In this document: piece after piece, positions 1-4,747 of the stretch | How the letters are laid out: each line of letters starts with the position of its first letter | How positions within the stretch are numbered: position 1 is the stretch's first letter | Assembly: GCA_016935875.1 (NCBI GenBank) | Contig: JAFGQD010000078.1 | Span: 1 to 5,115, forward strand | Length of the DNA stretch: 5,115 nt | From: Deltaproteobacteria bacterium | GTDB taxonomy: Bacteria > Desulfobacterota > Syntrophia > Syntrophales > UBA2210 | Direction: 5' to 3' | Notes under the pieces: model-generated | What the model saw: only the letters and a program-made list of their open reading frames with translations | What the model was told of the DNA's origin: nothing | Databases searched by the model: none | Position numbers and translations under genes: made by a program

Positions 1-402
1 GTTGCTTCATGTGGAATGGGGCTCAACGCGCTGGGCCTTTTTCTTTTGACCCTCCTTGGCCCCGCCACACCCGTCTGGATGATCGCACTGAACCTGGCAC
101 TCATCGGTCTCGGGTTTGCCCTGTTTTCCTCGCCCAATACCAACGCGATCATGGGATCGATAGACAAACAATTCTATGGGGTTGCCGCGTCAACGGTTTC
201 AACCATGCGTATGATCGGAATGGCTACGAGCATGGCTGTCGTGACCTTGCTGATTGCCCTGTTTGTCGGTGATACGACACTCCGCCAGACGGACCCAGCC
301 CTTTTCCTGACCAGCTTCAGAATCGCCTTTGCAATATTCGGCATCCTCTGTACCGGTGGCACCTTCGCCTCCTTCGCCAGGGGAAACGTACGGCCTTCAT
401 AA
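1..402 (+). CDS. C-terminal part of a DHA2-type MFS multidrug efflux transporter (5' end outside window)
   Basis: The reading frame is open from base 1 to the TAA at 400-402, so the window holds the last 133 residues of a longer protein. The internal ATG at 16 is not a likely start. The protein is a series of hydrophobic helices at about residues 6-22, 24-42, 63-88 and 101-123, with a short polar tail. The stretch after the second helix (GFALFSSPNTNAIMG, then YGVAAS, then TMRMIGMATSMAV) is the pattern I know from late helices of 14-helix drug:H+ antiporters of the DHA2 (EmrB/QacA) group. The inferred role is proton-driven export of drugs or other small molecules across the inner membrane. Substrate cannot be read from this part. 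No other part of its operon is visible. It ends 76 nt before the promoter at 479, and no terminator directly follows its stop; the strong hairpin at 562 may serve it. Confidence 0.85.
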   Translation, partial: VASCGMGLNALGLFLLTLLGPATPVWMIALNLALIGLGFALFSSPNTNAIMGSIDKQFYGVAASTVSTMRMIGMATSMAVVTLLIALFVGDTTLRQTDPALFLTSFRIAFAIFGILCTGGTFASFARGNVRPS

Positions 403-461
403 AAACCGTTGGACGCCATAGAGTGGAAAGGCCTGTGTATAAAATTTCTTGACAAACAATC

Positions 462-478
462 ATCAGGGAGTTACTGAT
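462..478. promoter_or_regulatory. Small inverted repeat abutting the -35 box, possible operator
   Basis: ATCAG (462-466) and CTGAT (474-478) form a 5-bp inverted repeat with a 7-nt spacer, ending directly at the TTGACA of the predicted promoter. The position would suit a regulator binding at or just upstream of RNA polymerase. The arms are short, so chance is quite possible. Confidence 0.2.
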
Positions 479-507
479 TTGACAGATTTTTTATAAATTT
501 TCATTAT
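479..507 (+). promoter_or_regulatory. Predicted sigma70-type promoter upstream of the DUF6602-like gene
   Basis: A perfect -35 hexamer TTGACA (479-484) is followed after 17 bp by CATTAT (502-507), which matches four of six -10 positions. The surroundings are AT-rich. An alternative -10-like TATAAA lies at 492-497 but is badly spaced. A second TTGACA at 449-454 lacks a good -10 partner. Transcription would start near 514, giving a leader that contains the Shine-Dalgarno at 537-544 and the terminator hairpin at 562-604. Confidence 0.5.
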
Positions 508-536
508 GTTTCCATATGCTCTGATCGACTGTAACC

Positions 537-556
537 AAGGGAGGATTATGGTGTGA
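537..556 (+). promoter_or_regulatory. Strong Shine-Dalgarno with start-stop mini-ORF (ATG GTG TGA)
   Basis: AAGGGAGG (537-544) is the best ribosome binding site in the left half. It lies only 3 nt before ATG 548-550, whose frame stops at once (ATG GTG TGA, 548-556). It lies 8 nt before GTG 553-555, which opens the long frame of the next gene. The 8-nt spacing favours initiation at GTG 553. The ATG could be a competing dead-end start, or the relic of a gene start cut by an insertion at this point. Confidence 0.45.
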
Positions 557-1386
557 TTATTAAAGCCCTGTTTCTTAAGAAAAGAAGCGGGGCTTTTGTT
601 TTTTATGAGCAAATTAATTTAGAAATGAATCAAAAAGGTAAGCCAAAAGATTTAATTGCAAGATATTTTTCAGCCATTATCGAAGGGCTTGTTAAAAAGA
701 TATCTGCATCTTCACCCTTAAATCATAAATTAACCAAAGGGGAATTAAGAGAATTGTTTGTTTCAAATGTCCTATCAACGTTACTTACAAGTCAATATGG
801 AATTGGAACAGGCATTATTATAAATCAGAATAAAGACCAGAGTAATCAAACAGATATAATTATTTACGACAATAGAATTCTCCCTCCATTTATTAAAGAA
901 CAACATATCGGTATTTATCCGGCAGAGAGTGTCGTCGGGGTTATTGAAGTAAAAAGTCATTTAAGGAGAGAAGAGATATTAAGTTCTGAAAAATCAGCAG
1001 AAAAGTTACAAAAGGTCATATATAATCCCGCGTCAAGTTTGTATGGTGACTATCACTATTTGAGACCTTTATGTGCAACAATTGGGTTTTATGGCAGTGG
1101 GGGAAAAGAACTGAAAGATTCTGAAACCGGAAAATTGTGGCTTATGGAGAACATTCAATACAATTTTGCCCTTTGTCTTGTTGGAAAATTTTCATGGATG
1201 AACCTACAAAATTCTGGTTGGGCAAAATCTAACGTTACAAAGAATTTTGAAGAAACGAAAAGATTTATAGCAGTTTATGTTGATAACCTGCGAACGTTAT
1301 CAGAACGAAGAATGCAATATATTTATGGTAATAAAGAAAGAGCGCATAAAGATTGGTTTAGTATTTATATTAGAAATCAAAATTAA
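553..1386 (+). CDS. DUF6602-like protein with PD-(D/E)XK nuclease-like core, putative cassette cargo
   Basis: The frame is 277 residues from GTG 553, or 253 from ATG 625. GTG 553 has the good ribosome binding site. ATG 625 has none, but it begins the normal-looking helical domain, while codons 3-17 are written over a terminator hairpin. I give the longer form and leave the start open. Numbered from ATG 625, the core has a helix with GELREL (E40), a strand IGTGIIIN, then SNQTDIIIYD (D77), then AESVVGVIEVKSHL (E108, K110). This E...D...ExK spacing is the PD-(D/E)XK nuclease signature, and the overall pattern resembles the DUF6602 family. DNA or RNA cleavage, perhaps in defence, is inference. 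The gene is markedly AT-rich, roughly one third GC by eye, unlike both flanks, which suggests transfer. An attC-like palindrome starts 16 nt after the stop. Confidence 0.8.
   Translation: MIIKALFLKKRSGAFVFYEQINLEMNQKGKPKDLIARYFSAIIEGLVKKISASSPLNHKLTKGELRELFVSNVLSTLLTSQYGIGTGIIINQNKDQSNQTDIIIYDNRILPPFIKEQHIGIYPAESVVGVIEVKSHLRREEILSSEKSAEKLQKVIYNPASSLYGDYHYLRPLCATIGFYGSGGKELKDSETGKLWLMENIQYNFALCLVGKFSWMNLQNSGWAKSNVTKNFEETKRFIAVYVDNLRTLSERRMQYIYGNKERAHKDWFSIYIRNQN
562..604 (+). terminator. Strong intrinsic terminator or attenuator hairpin at the start of the DUF6602-like gene
   Basis: Bases 562-576 pair with 582-596 in a continuous 15-bp stem with two G-T wobbles, closed by a 5-nt loop (577-581). 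The outer part is AAAGCCC/GGGCTTT and the inner part TTTCTT/AAGAA(G). The stem is followed by TTTTGTTTTTT-like sequence to 604, a classic rho-independent signal on the plus strand. It could end transcription from the MFS gene. Because it sits downstream of a predicted promoter and within the first codons of the GTG-553 reading frame, it could also act as an attenuator. Confidence 0.75.
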
Positions 1387-1402
1387 ACAAATAAATACAA
1401 TT

Positions 1403-1470
1403 TTCTAACAATGGCATTGAGGTGGGTTATAGCTAAAGATTCTAAAAACCACTCATGCTAAGCGCTAGGA
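1403..1470 (+). repeat. Candidate integron attC site 1, after the DUF6602-like gene
   Basis: The outer boxes TTCTAAC (1403-1409) and GCTAGGA (1464-1470) pair at six of seven positions, one of them a T-G wobble. GCTAGGA differs from the GTTRRRY consensus at two positions. Spacers of about 4-5 nt separate them from a bulged stem. Bases 1412-1417 pair with 1455-1460, 1419-1421 with 1452-1454, 1423-1425 with 1449-1451, and 1427-1428 with 1447-1448. Three single extrahelical bases (T1418, G1422, G1426) all lie on the left arm, which is the asymmetry known for attC L'' arms. The loop is 1429-1446. The site sits between two genes of different composition, and its right box supplies part of the next gene's Shine-Dalgarno. 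No covariance-model score is available. Confidence 0.55.
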
Positions 1471-1479
1471 GGACAAAAT

Positions 1480-1911
1480 ATGAGCGTCAACTTTAATCCA
1501 GAGGAATGGAGCATGAGCCAAGAGAGGGAGTTCATGGAGAACTTACTCTGTCAGCGATTCAACTTCTTTCTCGTTCTGTTCTCCCTCTTTGTCGCCGCTG
1601 CCGCCGCATGCAAAAACGACAATACTGCATGTCTGATTCTCATAGTCGGTTCAGTGATGTGCCTAATGGTTTGGCTGACTATCTACCGCGCCCACGTGAA
1701 GCATCACTGGATCATGCAGGAAAAGATGTACAAGACAGAGGGCCATCCAGCACAAATTGTGAACGATGCAATGGATAAGATAAAAAAGCGTGGAGGCTCC
1801 TCCCTTTTTAGTGTGTCACGCTGGATTGGAATTGTTATACCTGCTTTCTGCTGCTGTACCCTCTTTGCGGGAGCTCTCCTGATTCTTATGGGAGTTATAA
1901 AAGTCTCCTAA
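1480..1911 (+). CDS. Orphan three-helix membrane protein, putative cassette cargo
   Basis: This is a 143-residue protein with ATG 1480 preceded by AGGAGG (1467-1472) at 7 nt, a clear start. I do not recognise a named family. It has a polar N-terminus (SQEREFMENLLCQRFNFF) leading into a helix at about residues 27-44. A second helix follows at about 49-69, then a charged cytoplasmic-looking segment at 70-111 (RAHVKHHW, KIKKRGG), and a third helix at about 115-140. Cysteines cluster in or near the helices (24, 44, 51, 61, 124-126). The 'LLCQRFNFFLVLFSLF' entry into the first helix resembles small membrane proteins I have seen in integron cassettes, but this is recollection, not a search. Its TAA stop (1909-1911) lies inside the left box of candidate attC 2, typical of cassette genes. 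Base composition is close to 48-50 percent GC, unlike the preceding gene. Function unknown. Confidence 0.8.
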   Translation: MSVNFNPEEWSMSQEREFMENLLCQRFNFFLVLFSLFVAAAAACKNDNTACLILIVGSVMCLMVWLTIYRAHVKHHWIMQEKMYKTEGHPAQIVNDAMDKIKKRGGSSLFSVSRWIGIVIPAFCCCTLFAGALLILMGVIKVS

Positions 1912-1965
1912 TCAACCGCTGAAGCTGGACGGCCTTGGAGACCACCCCTCAGCTAATAGTTAGGC
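1906..1965 (+). repeat. Candidate integron attC site 2, overlapping the stop of the orphan membrane protein gene
   Basis: GTTAGGC at 1959-1965 is a perfect GTTRRRY box. Its partner CCTAAT (1907-1912) pairs with 1959-1964 over six positions, one a T-G wobble. Five unpaired bases on each side (1913-1917 and 1954-1958) lead to an inner stem: GCTGA (1918-1922) with TCAGC (1949-1953), a single extra A1923 on the left arm, then G1924 with C1948, with weaker pairing further in. Equal 5-nt spacers, an extrahelical base on the left arm, a total of about 60 nt and a gene stop inside the left box all fit attC architecture. Recombination would fall after G1959. Confidence 0.6.
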
Positions 1966-2065
1966 CACTCTATACAATGATTTGCTAGGCTAATTCCAAA
2001 AACACCGATGATGATGTTTGTTGTGGGAATATTTCATATAGTTACCTGTTGAGAGGTTTTATATT

Positions 2066-3091
2066 ATGTCGGATAACTCTCAAGCATCCCTGAATGAAAA
2101 CATAAATTTTACCCGTTATCGAAATGGACAGAAGAAAGGGCACTACGAGAGCTTCTTTCTCCGTGCCAACCATCCGGAAGAGCCGCTTGCCTTCTGGATA
2201 CGCTACACCATTTTCAGTCCCGAGAATCGTCCGGATGATGCCATTGGTGAGATCTGGGCATCATACTTTGACGGAAACACACAAAAGCATACGGCTGTAA
2301 AGGAAGAGTTTCCCCTCTCTGATTGCCTCTTCAAGGAGGACGACTTCAATGTCCGTGTCGGAGAGGCAGTTCTCGATTCAAATAACGCGAAAGGTGTGTC
2401 ATCCTCCGGTGAAAACAGAATCACATGGGATCTGAGCTATTCGGGAAATGAGTCCCCTCTTTTCCTCCTCCCCTCAAATTTCTATAACAGATCTCTTCCC
2501 AAGGCAAAGAGCCTGGTGGGTCTTCCTATGGCGGTCTTTAACGGGATGATTCGGGTAAACGGAACTGAAATTCGGATTGAGAACTGGATAGGGAGCCAGA
2601 ACCACAACTGGGGACAAAAGCACACAGACCACTATGCGTGGGGACAGGTGGGCGGCTTTGATAATGACCACGAAGGTTTTTTCGAGATAGGAACCGCACG
2701 CCTGAAGATCGGCCCTATCTGGACGCCCTTTATGACCGTGATGGTTTTAAGAAAGGGTGGCAGGGAATATCGCTTAAACAACATATTACAGAGTCTCCGG
2801 GCACAAGGCTCTTTCGATTACTTTTCCTGGAGATTCAAATCGGAAGATGAGGTGGTGCGTATTGAAGGAGATATCTCCGCCTCCCCACGCGACTTTGTGG
2901 GATTTAATTACTACAACCCTCCCGGCGGCATTAAACACTGTCTCAACACCAAGATCGCATCTTGCAGGCTTCGTATCACGAACAAGAAAGATACGAATGG
3001 CACAAATACAGAAATTCTCGAAACCCAGTTCAGGGCGGCCTTTGAAATCCTGACGGATGATCGTGAACACGGAGTCAGGATATACGCTTAA
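2066..3091 (+). CDS. CrtC/AttH/tocopherol-cyclase-like (lipocalin-type barrel) protein
   Basis: The protein has 341 residues. ATG 2066 follows GAGAGG (2051-2056) at 9 nt. There is no signal peptide or membrane helix, so a cytoplasmic location is likely. The chain is rich in beta strands with aromatic residues. The central motif ENWIGSQNHNWG followed by HTDHYAWGQV (residues 172-195) and the late segment YNPPGG...HCLNTKIASCRL (283-302) resemble the two-barrel proteins of the carotenoid 1,2-hydratase (CrtC), AttH and tocopherol cyclase group. In CrtC, hydration of a carotenoid end group occurs in this fold. No carotenoid or quinone genes are nearby, so the substrate is unknown and only a hydrophobic ligand is inferred. 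A weak -10-like TATAGT at 2037-2042 has no good -35. The TAA stop falls inside a GCTTAAC box, the left end of candidate attC 3. This could be the third cassette gene or a resident gene that the others inserted next to. Confidence 0.7.
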   Translation: MSDNSQASLNENINFTRYRNGQKKGHYESFFLRANHPEEPLAFWIRYTIFSPENRPDDAIGEIWASYFDGNTQKHTAVKEEFPLSDCLFKEDDFNVRVGEAVLDSNNAKGVSSSGENRITWDLSYSGNESPLFLLPSNFYNRSLPKAKSLVGLPMAVFNGMIRVNGTEIRIENWIGSQNHNWGQKHTDHYAWGQVGGFDNDHEGFFEIGTARLKIGPIWTPFMTVMVLRKGGREYRLNNILQSLRAQGSFDYFSWRFKSEDEVVRIEGDISASPRDFVGFNYYNPPGGIKHCLNTKIASCRLRITNKKDTNGTNTEILETQFRAAFEILTDDREHGVRIYA

Positions 3092-3142
3092 CGAACCATA
3101 TCGATTTCTGAACACAGAAAAGTGGATATGGTATTGTTATAC
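3086..3142 (+). repeat. Nested hairpin with degenerate attC layout (candidate attC 3) or terminator
   Basis: GCTTAAC (3086-3092) fits RYYYAAC exactly and contains the stop codon of the preceding gene. CCATATC (3096-3102) pairs perfectly with GATATGG (3125-3131). Inside it, TTTCTG (3105-3110) pairs with CAGAAA (3115-3120) around a 4-nt loop. GTTATAC (3136-3142) has the invariant GTT and final Y of GTTRRRY but breaks the third purine run, and it pairs with the left box at five of seven positions. Size (57 nt) and order fit an attC. The larger internal loop on the right side (2 versus 4 nt) and the poor right box do not. Without a T-run it would be a weak terminator for the same gene. Confidence 0.35.
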
Positions 3143-3197
3143 GGTTGTGGCGTTCAGAAAGCCGCTTCCCATATCTGCTGTGGATAATGCCCTGGGG

Positions 3198-3212
3198 AAA
3201 GCGAAGCTTTTT
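3198..3212 (+). terminator. Weak terminator-like hairpin between convergent genes
   Basis: AAAGC (3198-3202) and GCTTT (3206-3210) pair around a GAA loop, followed by TT at 3211-3212 and then AT-rich bases. The stem is only five pairs, so termination would be modest. It lies between the plus-strand gene ending at 3091 and the minus-strand operon ending at 3222, where convergent transcripts must stop. Confidence 0.25.
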
Positions 3213-3221
3213 ATACAGGCA

Positions 3222-3632
3222 TCAATTATGGGGAGGGGGCGGCGGGCGAAACATCCGGTGTCTGCCACGCTGCTGGAATCTTTTCTGAAACTTATCGAAT
3301 TTCGGTTTCTGGTCATCGTTCAGGCGTTCACGAATCATCTCAAAGTCGTTTTCTATGATGCCGCATATTTCAGGCTGGCACCTCTGGCTGATCTCGTTCA
3401 GTCTCCGATGCGAGTCACTGAGGATCTTTCCGATTTCGGTTCGTTGAACCTCTGTCATATCGAGATCGCGAGAGAGTCTTCCCAGCATTAATTCCGCGCG
3501 TGCCTCGTGGCCTCTCTGTACAAAGTGAGAAACGCGGTATTTCATATAGGCCTTCGTTCCGAGCGATCCCGCGAGGATTCCGAGGGTAAACACAAGCAGT
3601 ACCCCGACTGACACTTTCAGTTTATTACTCAT
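3222..3632 (-). CDS. Membrane-anchored CpxP/CnrR-like periplasmic protein of the ECF sigma operon
   Basis: The protein has 136 residues. An N-terminal uncleaved-looking membrane anchor (about residues 7-26, VSVGVLLVFTLGILAGSLG) is followed by a highly charged helical periplasmic domain. Two LTXXQ-type elements are visible: LDMTEVQRTEI (57-67) and LNDDQKPKF (104-112). C85 and C90 sit between them. This is the plan of the Spy/CpxP/ZraP and CnrR/periplasmic heavy-metal-sensor superfamily. The tail is arginine-rich, then a run of five prolines, then HN. The inferred role is sensing envelope stress or metal in the periplasm and feeding back on the sigma factor, or binding misfolded proteins. AAGGAG lies about 8 nt before the ATG and overlaps the TAA of the upstream gene (12-nt gap), so translation is probably coupled. 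It is the last gene of the operon. Confidence 0.75.
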   Translation of the reverse strand: MSNKLKVSVGVLLVFTLGILAGSLGTKAYMKYRVSHFVQRGHEARAELMLGRLSRDLDMTEVQRTEIGKILSDSHRRLNEISQRCQPEICGIIENDFEMIRERLNDDQKPKFDKFQKRFQQRGRHRMFRPPPPPHN

Positions 3633-3644
3633 ATTCCGTTCTCC

Positions 3645-3959
3645 TTATCCGCCCCAGAGCAGTTGCACCGTGCTCTCGATCGGATCGGTCATGAATGTTG
3701 CGGTCATTTCGTATTCCGGCGTGTAGTCGAGGTTGACCAGCGCCACCGTCAGCGCCACGATCATGAGACAGGCGACGGGGGCAGTCCGCCACACAAACCG
3801 TCCAAAGAGCGCGGAGAAGTTTGCCGGGGATGCGGGGGCACCGAGGCTTCGGATATGGCCCATCACGCGCGTCTCCCAAAACTCACCTGCGTGAACAGTT
3901 TCATTTTCACGGTACGCCGTGCTGAGTGCTTTTCTGATCTTTGTCATGTTGTCTTTCAT
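3645..3959 (-). CDS. Small single-helix membrane protein, probable anti-sigma partner
   Basis: The protein has 104 residues. A polar N-terminal part (residues 1-55, with MTKIRKALSTAYRENE and the EFWETRVMGHIRSLG helix) would be cytoplasmic. One membrane helix follows at about 57-75 (VWRTAPVACLMIVALTVALV). A short acidic C-terminal part with TFMTDPIES and LLWGG would face the periplasm. I do not recognise a named domain, and no zinc-binding HXXXCXXC anti-sigma motif is present. The anti-sigma role is inferred from position, topology and the 4-nt ATGA overlap with the sigma gene's stop, which implies translational coupling and balanced amounts. GGAGAGGGG upstream of ATG 3959 supports this start; M5 is a weaker alternative. 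The next gene starts 12 nt downstream. Confidence 0.65.
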   Translation of the reverse strand: MKDNMTKIRKALSTAYRENETVHAGEFWETRVMGHIRSLGAPASPANFSALFGRFVWRTAPVACLMIVALTVALVNLDYTPEYEMTATFMTDPIESTVQLLWGG

Positions 3960-4585
3960 TGTATCATCCCCTCTCCAATCGGTCCCGAAAGGATCTCCTG
4001 GAGTTTTCTCCGGGACCGGAACGACCGGACCTTGACATTGGCCGTGGTCCAGCCGAGCAGTTCGGCCGCTTCTTTTACCGTCAAACCTTCAAGATAGACC
4101 AGCTCCAGAACCATTCTATCTTCGGCGGACAGTTTTGCCAGGGCCCAGTCAATGACTTCCCGCGCCTCTTTCAGTGATCCACGTTCGTTGAATGCCCTGT
4201 CCGATGTGTCAGATATCACGTTTTCCAGCCACTGCCGGTGTTTTTCCGTCAAAGAGCTCATGGGAACCTCTTTTGACCGGTAGCGCTGCCTCCAGAAGTC
4301 ATAACAGGTCCGTACCGTGATGGAAGACAGCCAGTGCCTGAACCCGCTCTTCTGTTTAAAGGTCGGCAGCGACTGATACGCCCTTATGAAGGCGTCGTGT
4401 GCGGTTTCCTCCACCTGGTCATAAGGTACGTGCCTGCTCACAATTCCCATCACATAGTCCTTATACCGTGTCAATATCTGAGCGAACTCGTCTATGTCTC
4501 CATCAATGATCCGGTGGATGATCTCATTGTCACTGGGCTTGCCGGGAGTATTATGCATCGATTCACGCGATCTGGTTTGTTCCAC
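3956..4585 (-). CDS. ECF-type RNA polymerase sigma factor (sigma70 family)
   Basis: The 209-residue frame from GTG 4585 carries the two domains of an extracytoplasmic-function sigma factor. Region 2 spans about residues 19-105: DEFAQILTRYKDYVMGIVSRHV, then the VEETAHDAFIRAYQSLPTF core-binding helix, then the FRHWLSSITVRTCYDFWRQRYR -10-recognition part. After a linker of about 30 residues comes region 4 at about 138-199: LAKLSAEDRMVLELVYLEGLTVKEAAELLG, then the helix-turn-helix recognition helix TTANVKVRSFRSRRKLQEIL. It would direct RNA polymerase to envelope-stress promoters. ATG 4558 (residue 10) is an alternative start, and neither start has a good Shine-Dalgarno. A -10-like TATAAC lies at 4596-4591 on this strand, so GTG 4585 would be nearly leaderless and ATG 4558 would have a leader of about 26 nt. 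I lean towards ATG 4558. The stop overlaps the next gene by 4 nt. Confidence 0.9.
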   Translation of the reverse strand: MEQTRSRESMHNTPGKPSDNEIIHRIIDGDIDEFAQILTRYKDYVMGIVSRHVPYDQVEETAHDAFIRAYQSLPTFKQKSGFRHWLSSITVRTCYDFWRQRYRSKEVPMSSLTEKHRQWLENVISDTSDRAFNERGSLKEAREVIDWALAKLSAEDRMVLELVYLEGLTVKEAAELLGWTTANVKVRSFRSRRKLQEILSGPIGEGMIQ

Positions 4586-4631
4586 TTGGCGTTATAGTAA
4601 ACGAAAAGGGGTTCAACTTGCAATGCATAAT
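4550..4631. repeat. 9-bp inverted repeat spanning the sigma gene start region
   Basis: ATTATGCAT at 4550-4558 and ATGCATAAT at 4623-4631 are exact inverted copies 64 bp apart. CCGG occurs 4 and 2 nt outside the arms. The left arm contains the candidate ATG start of the sigma gene and the span includes its -10-like TATAAC. It could be a paired operator or an RNA structure over the start codon, or it may be chance. Confidence 0.35.
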
Positions 4632-4672
4632 TACCGGCACAAACCCCGAGGCCTTCAGCGTATTCCGGTATA

Positions 4673-4731
4673 CCCGCGAAGCGGGAAGCGGATGGCAGGG
4701 AGGAGGAAAAAAACCGCCCATCCGTTCCCGC
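4673..4731. repeat. Overlapping alternative hairpins in the spacer upstream of the sigma gene
   Basis: GCGGGAA (4681-4687) pairs with TTCCCGC (4725-4731), and CGGATGG (4689-4695) pairs with CCATCCG (4718-4724), with only G4688 bulged: 14 pairs with a 22-nt loop that holds seven A's (4707-4713). The same GCGGG (4681-4685) also pairs with CCCGC (4673-4677) around GAA. The two hairpins exclude each other. On the minus strand this is the 3' untranslated region of the Spy-like gene; no T-run follows the stem, so it is not a standard terminator and may instead stabilise the mRNA end. Confidence 0.45.
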
Positions 4732-4747
4732 GTTCATTGGGGTAACG

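Noticed and set aside
408..414. A perfect GTTRRRY heptamer (GTTGGAC) just after the MFS stop, a possible attI or left cassette border
   Set aside because: No RYYYAAC partner or bulged stem pairs with it in the preceding 100 bases, and a seven-base degenerate match is expected by chance in a window this size.
449..477. Second TTGACA (449-454) as a tandem promoter
   Set aside because: At 17 bp spacing the -10 position reads TACTGA, a poor match, and no better hexamer is within 16-18 bp.
3230..3247. G-rich plus-strand run as a G-quadruplex
   Set aside because: It is the complement of the proline and arginine codons at the end of the CpxP/CnrR-like gene; only three long G-runs are present, so coding explains it.
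3057..3491. 144-codon plus-strand open frame
   Set aside because: It overlaps the end of the barrel-protein gene and runs antisense to the CpxP/CnrR-like gene, whose ribosome binding site, anchor and LTXXQ-type motifs are convincing. No good Shine-Dalgarno or family pattern was seen for the antisense frame.
3663..4097. 144-codon plus-strand open frame antisense to the sigma and anti-sigma genes
   Set aside because: Composition rich in R, H and C without domain pattern; it is a shadow of the clearly coding minus strand.
4494..4745. Plus-strand and minus-strand open frames across the spacer upstream of the sigma gene
   Set aside because: They overlap the sigma gene or the spacer hairpins, lack ribosome binding sites and show no recognisable protein features.
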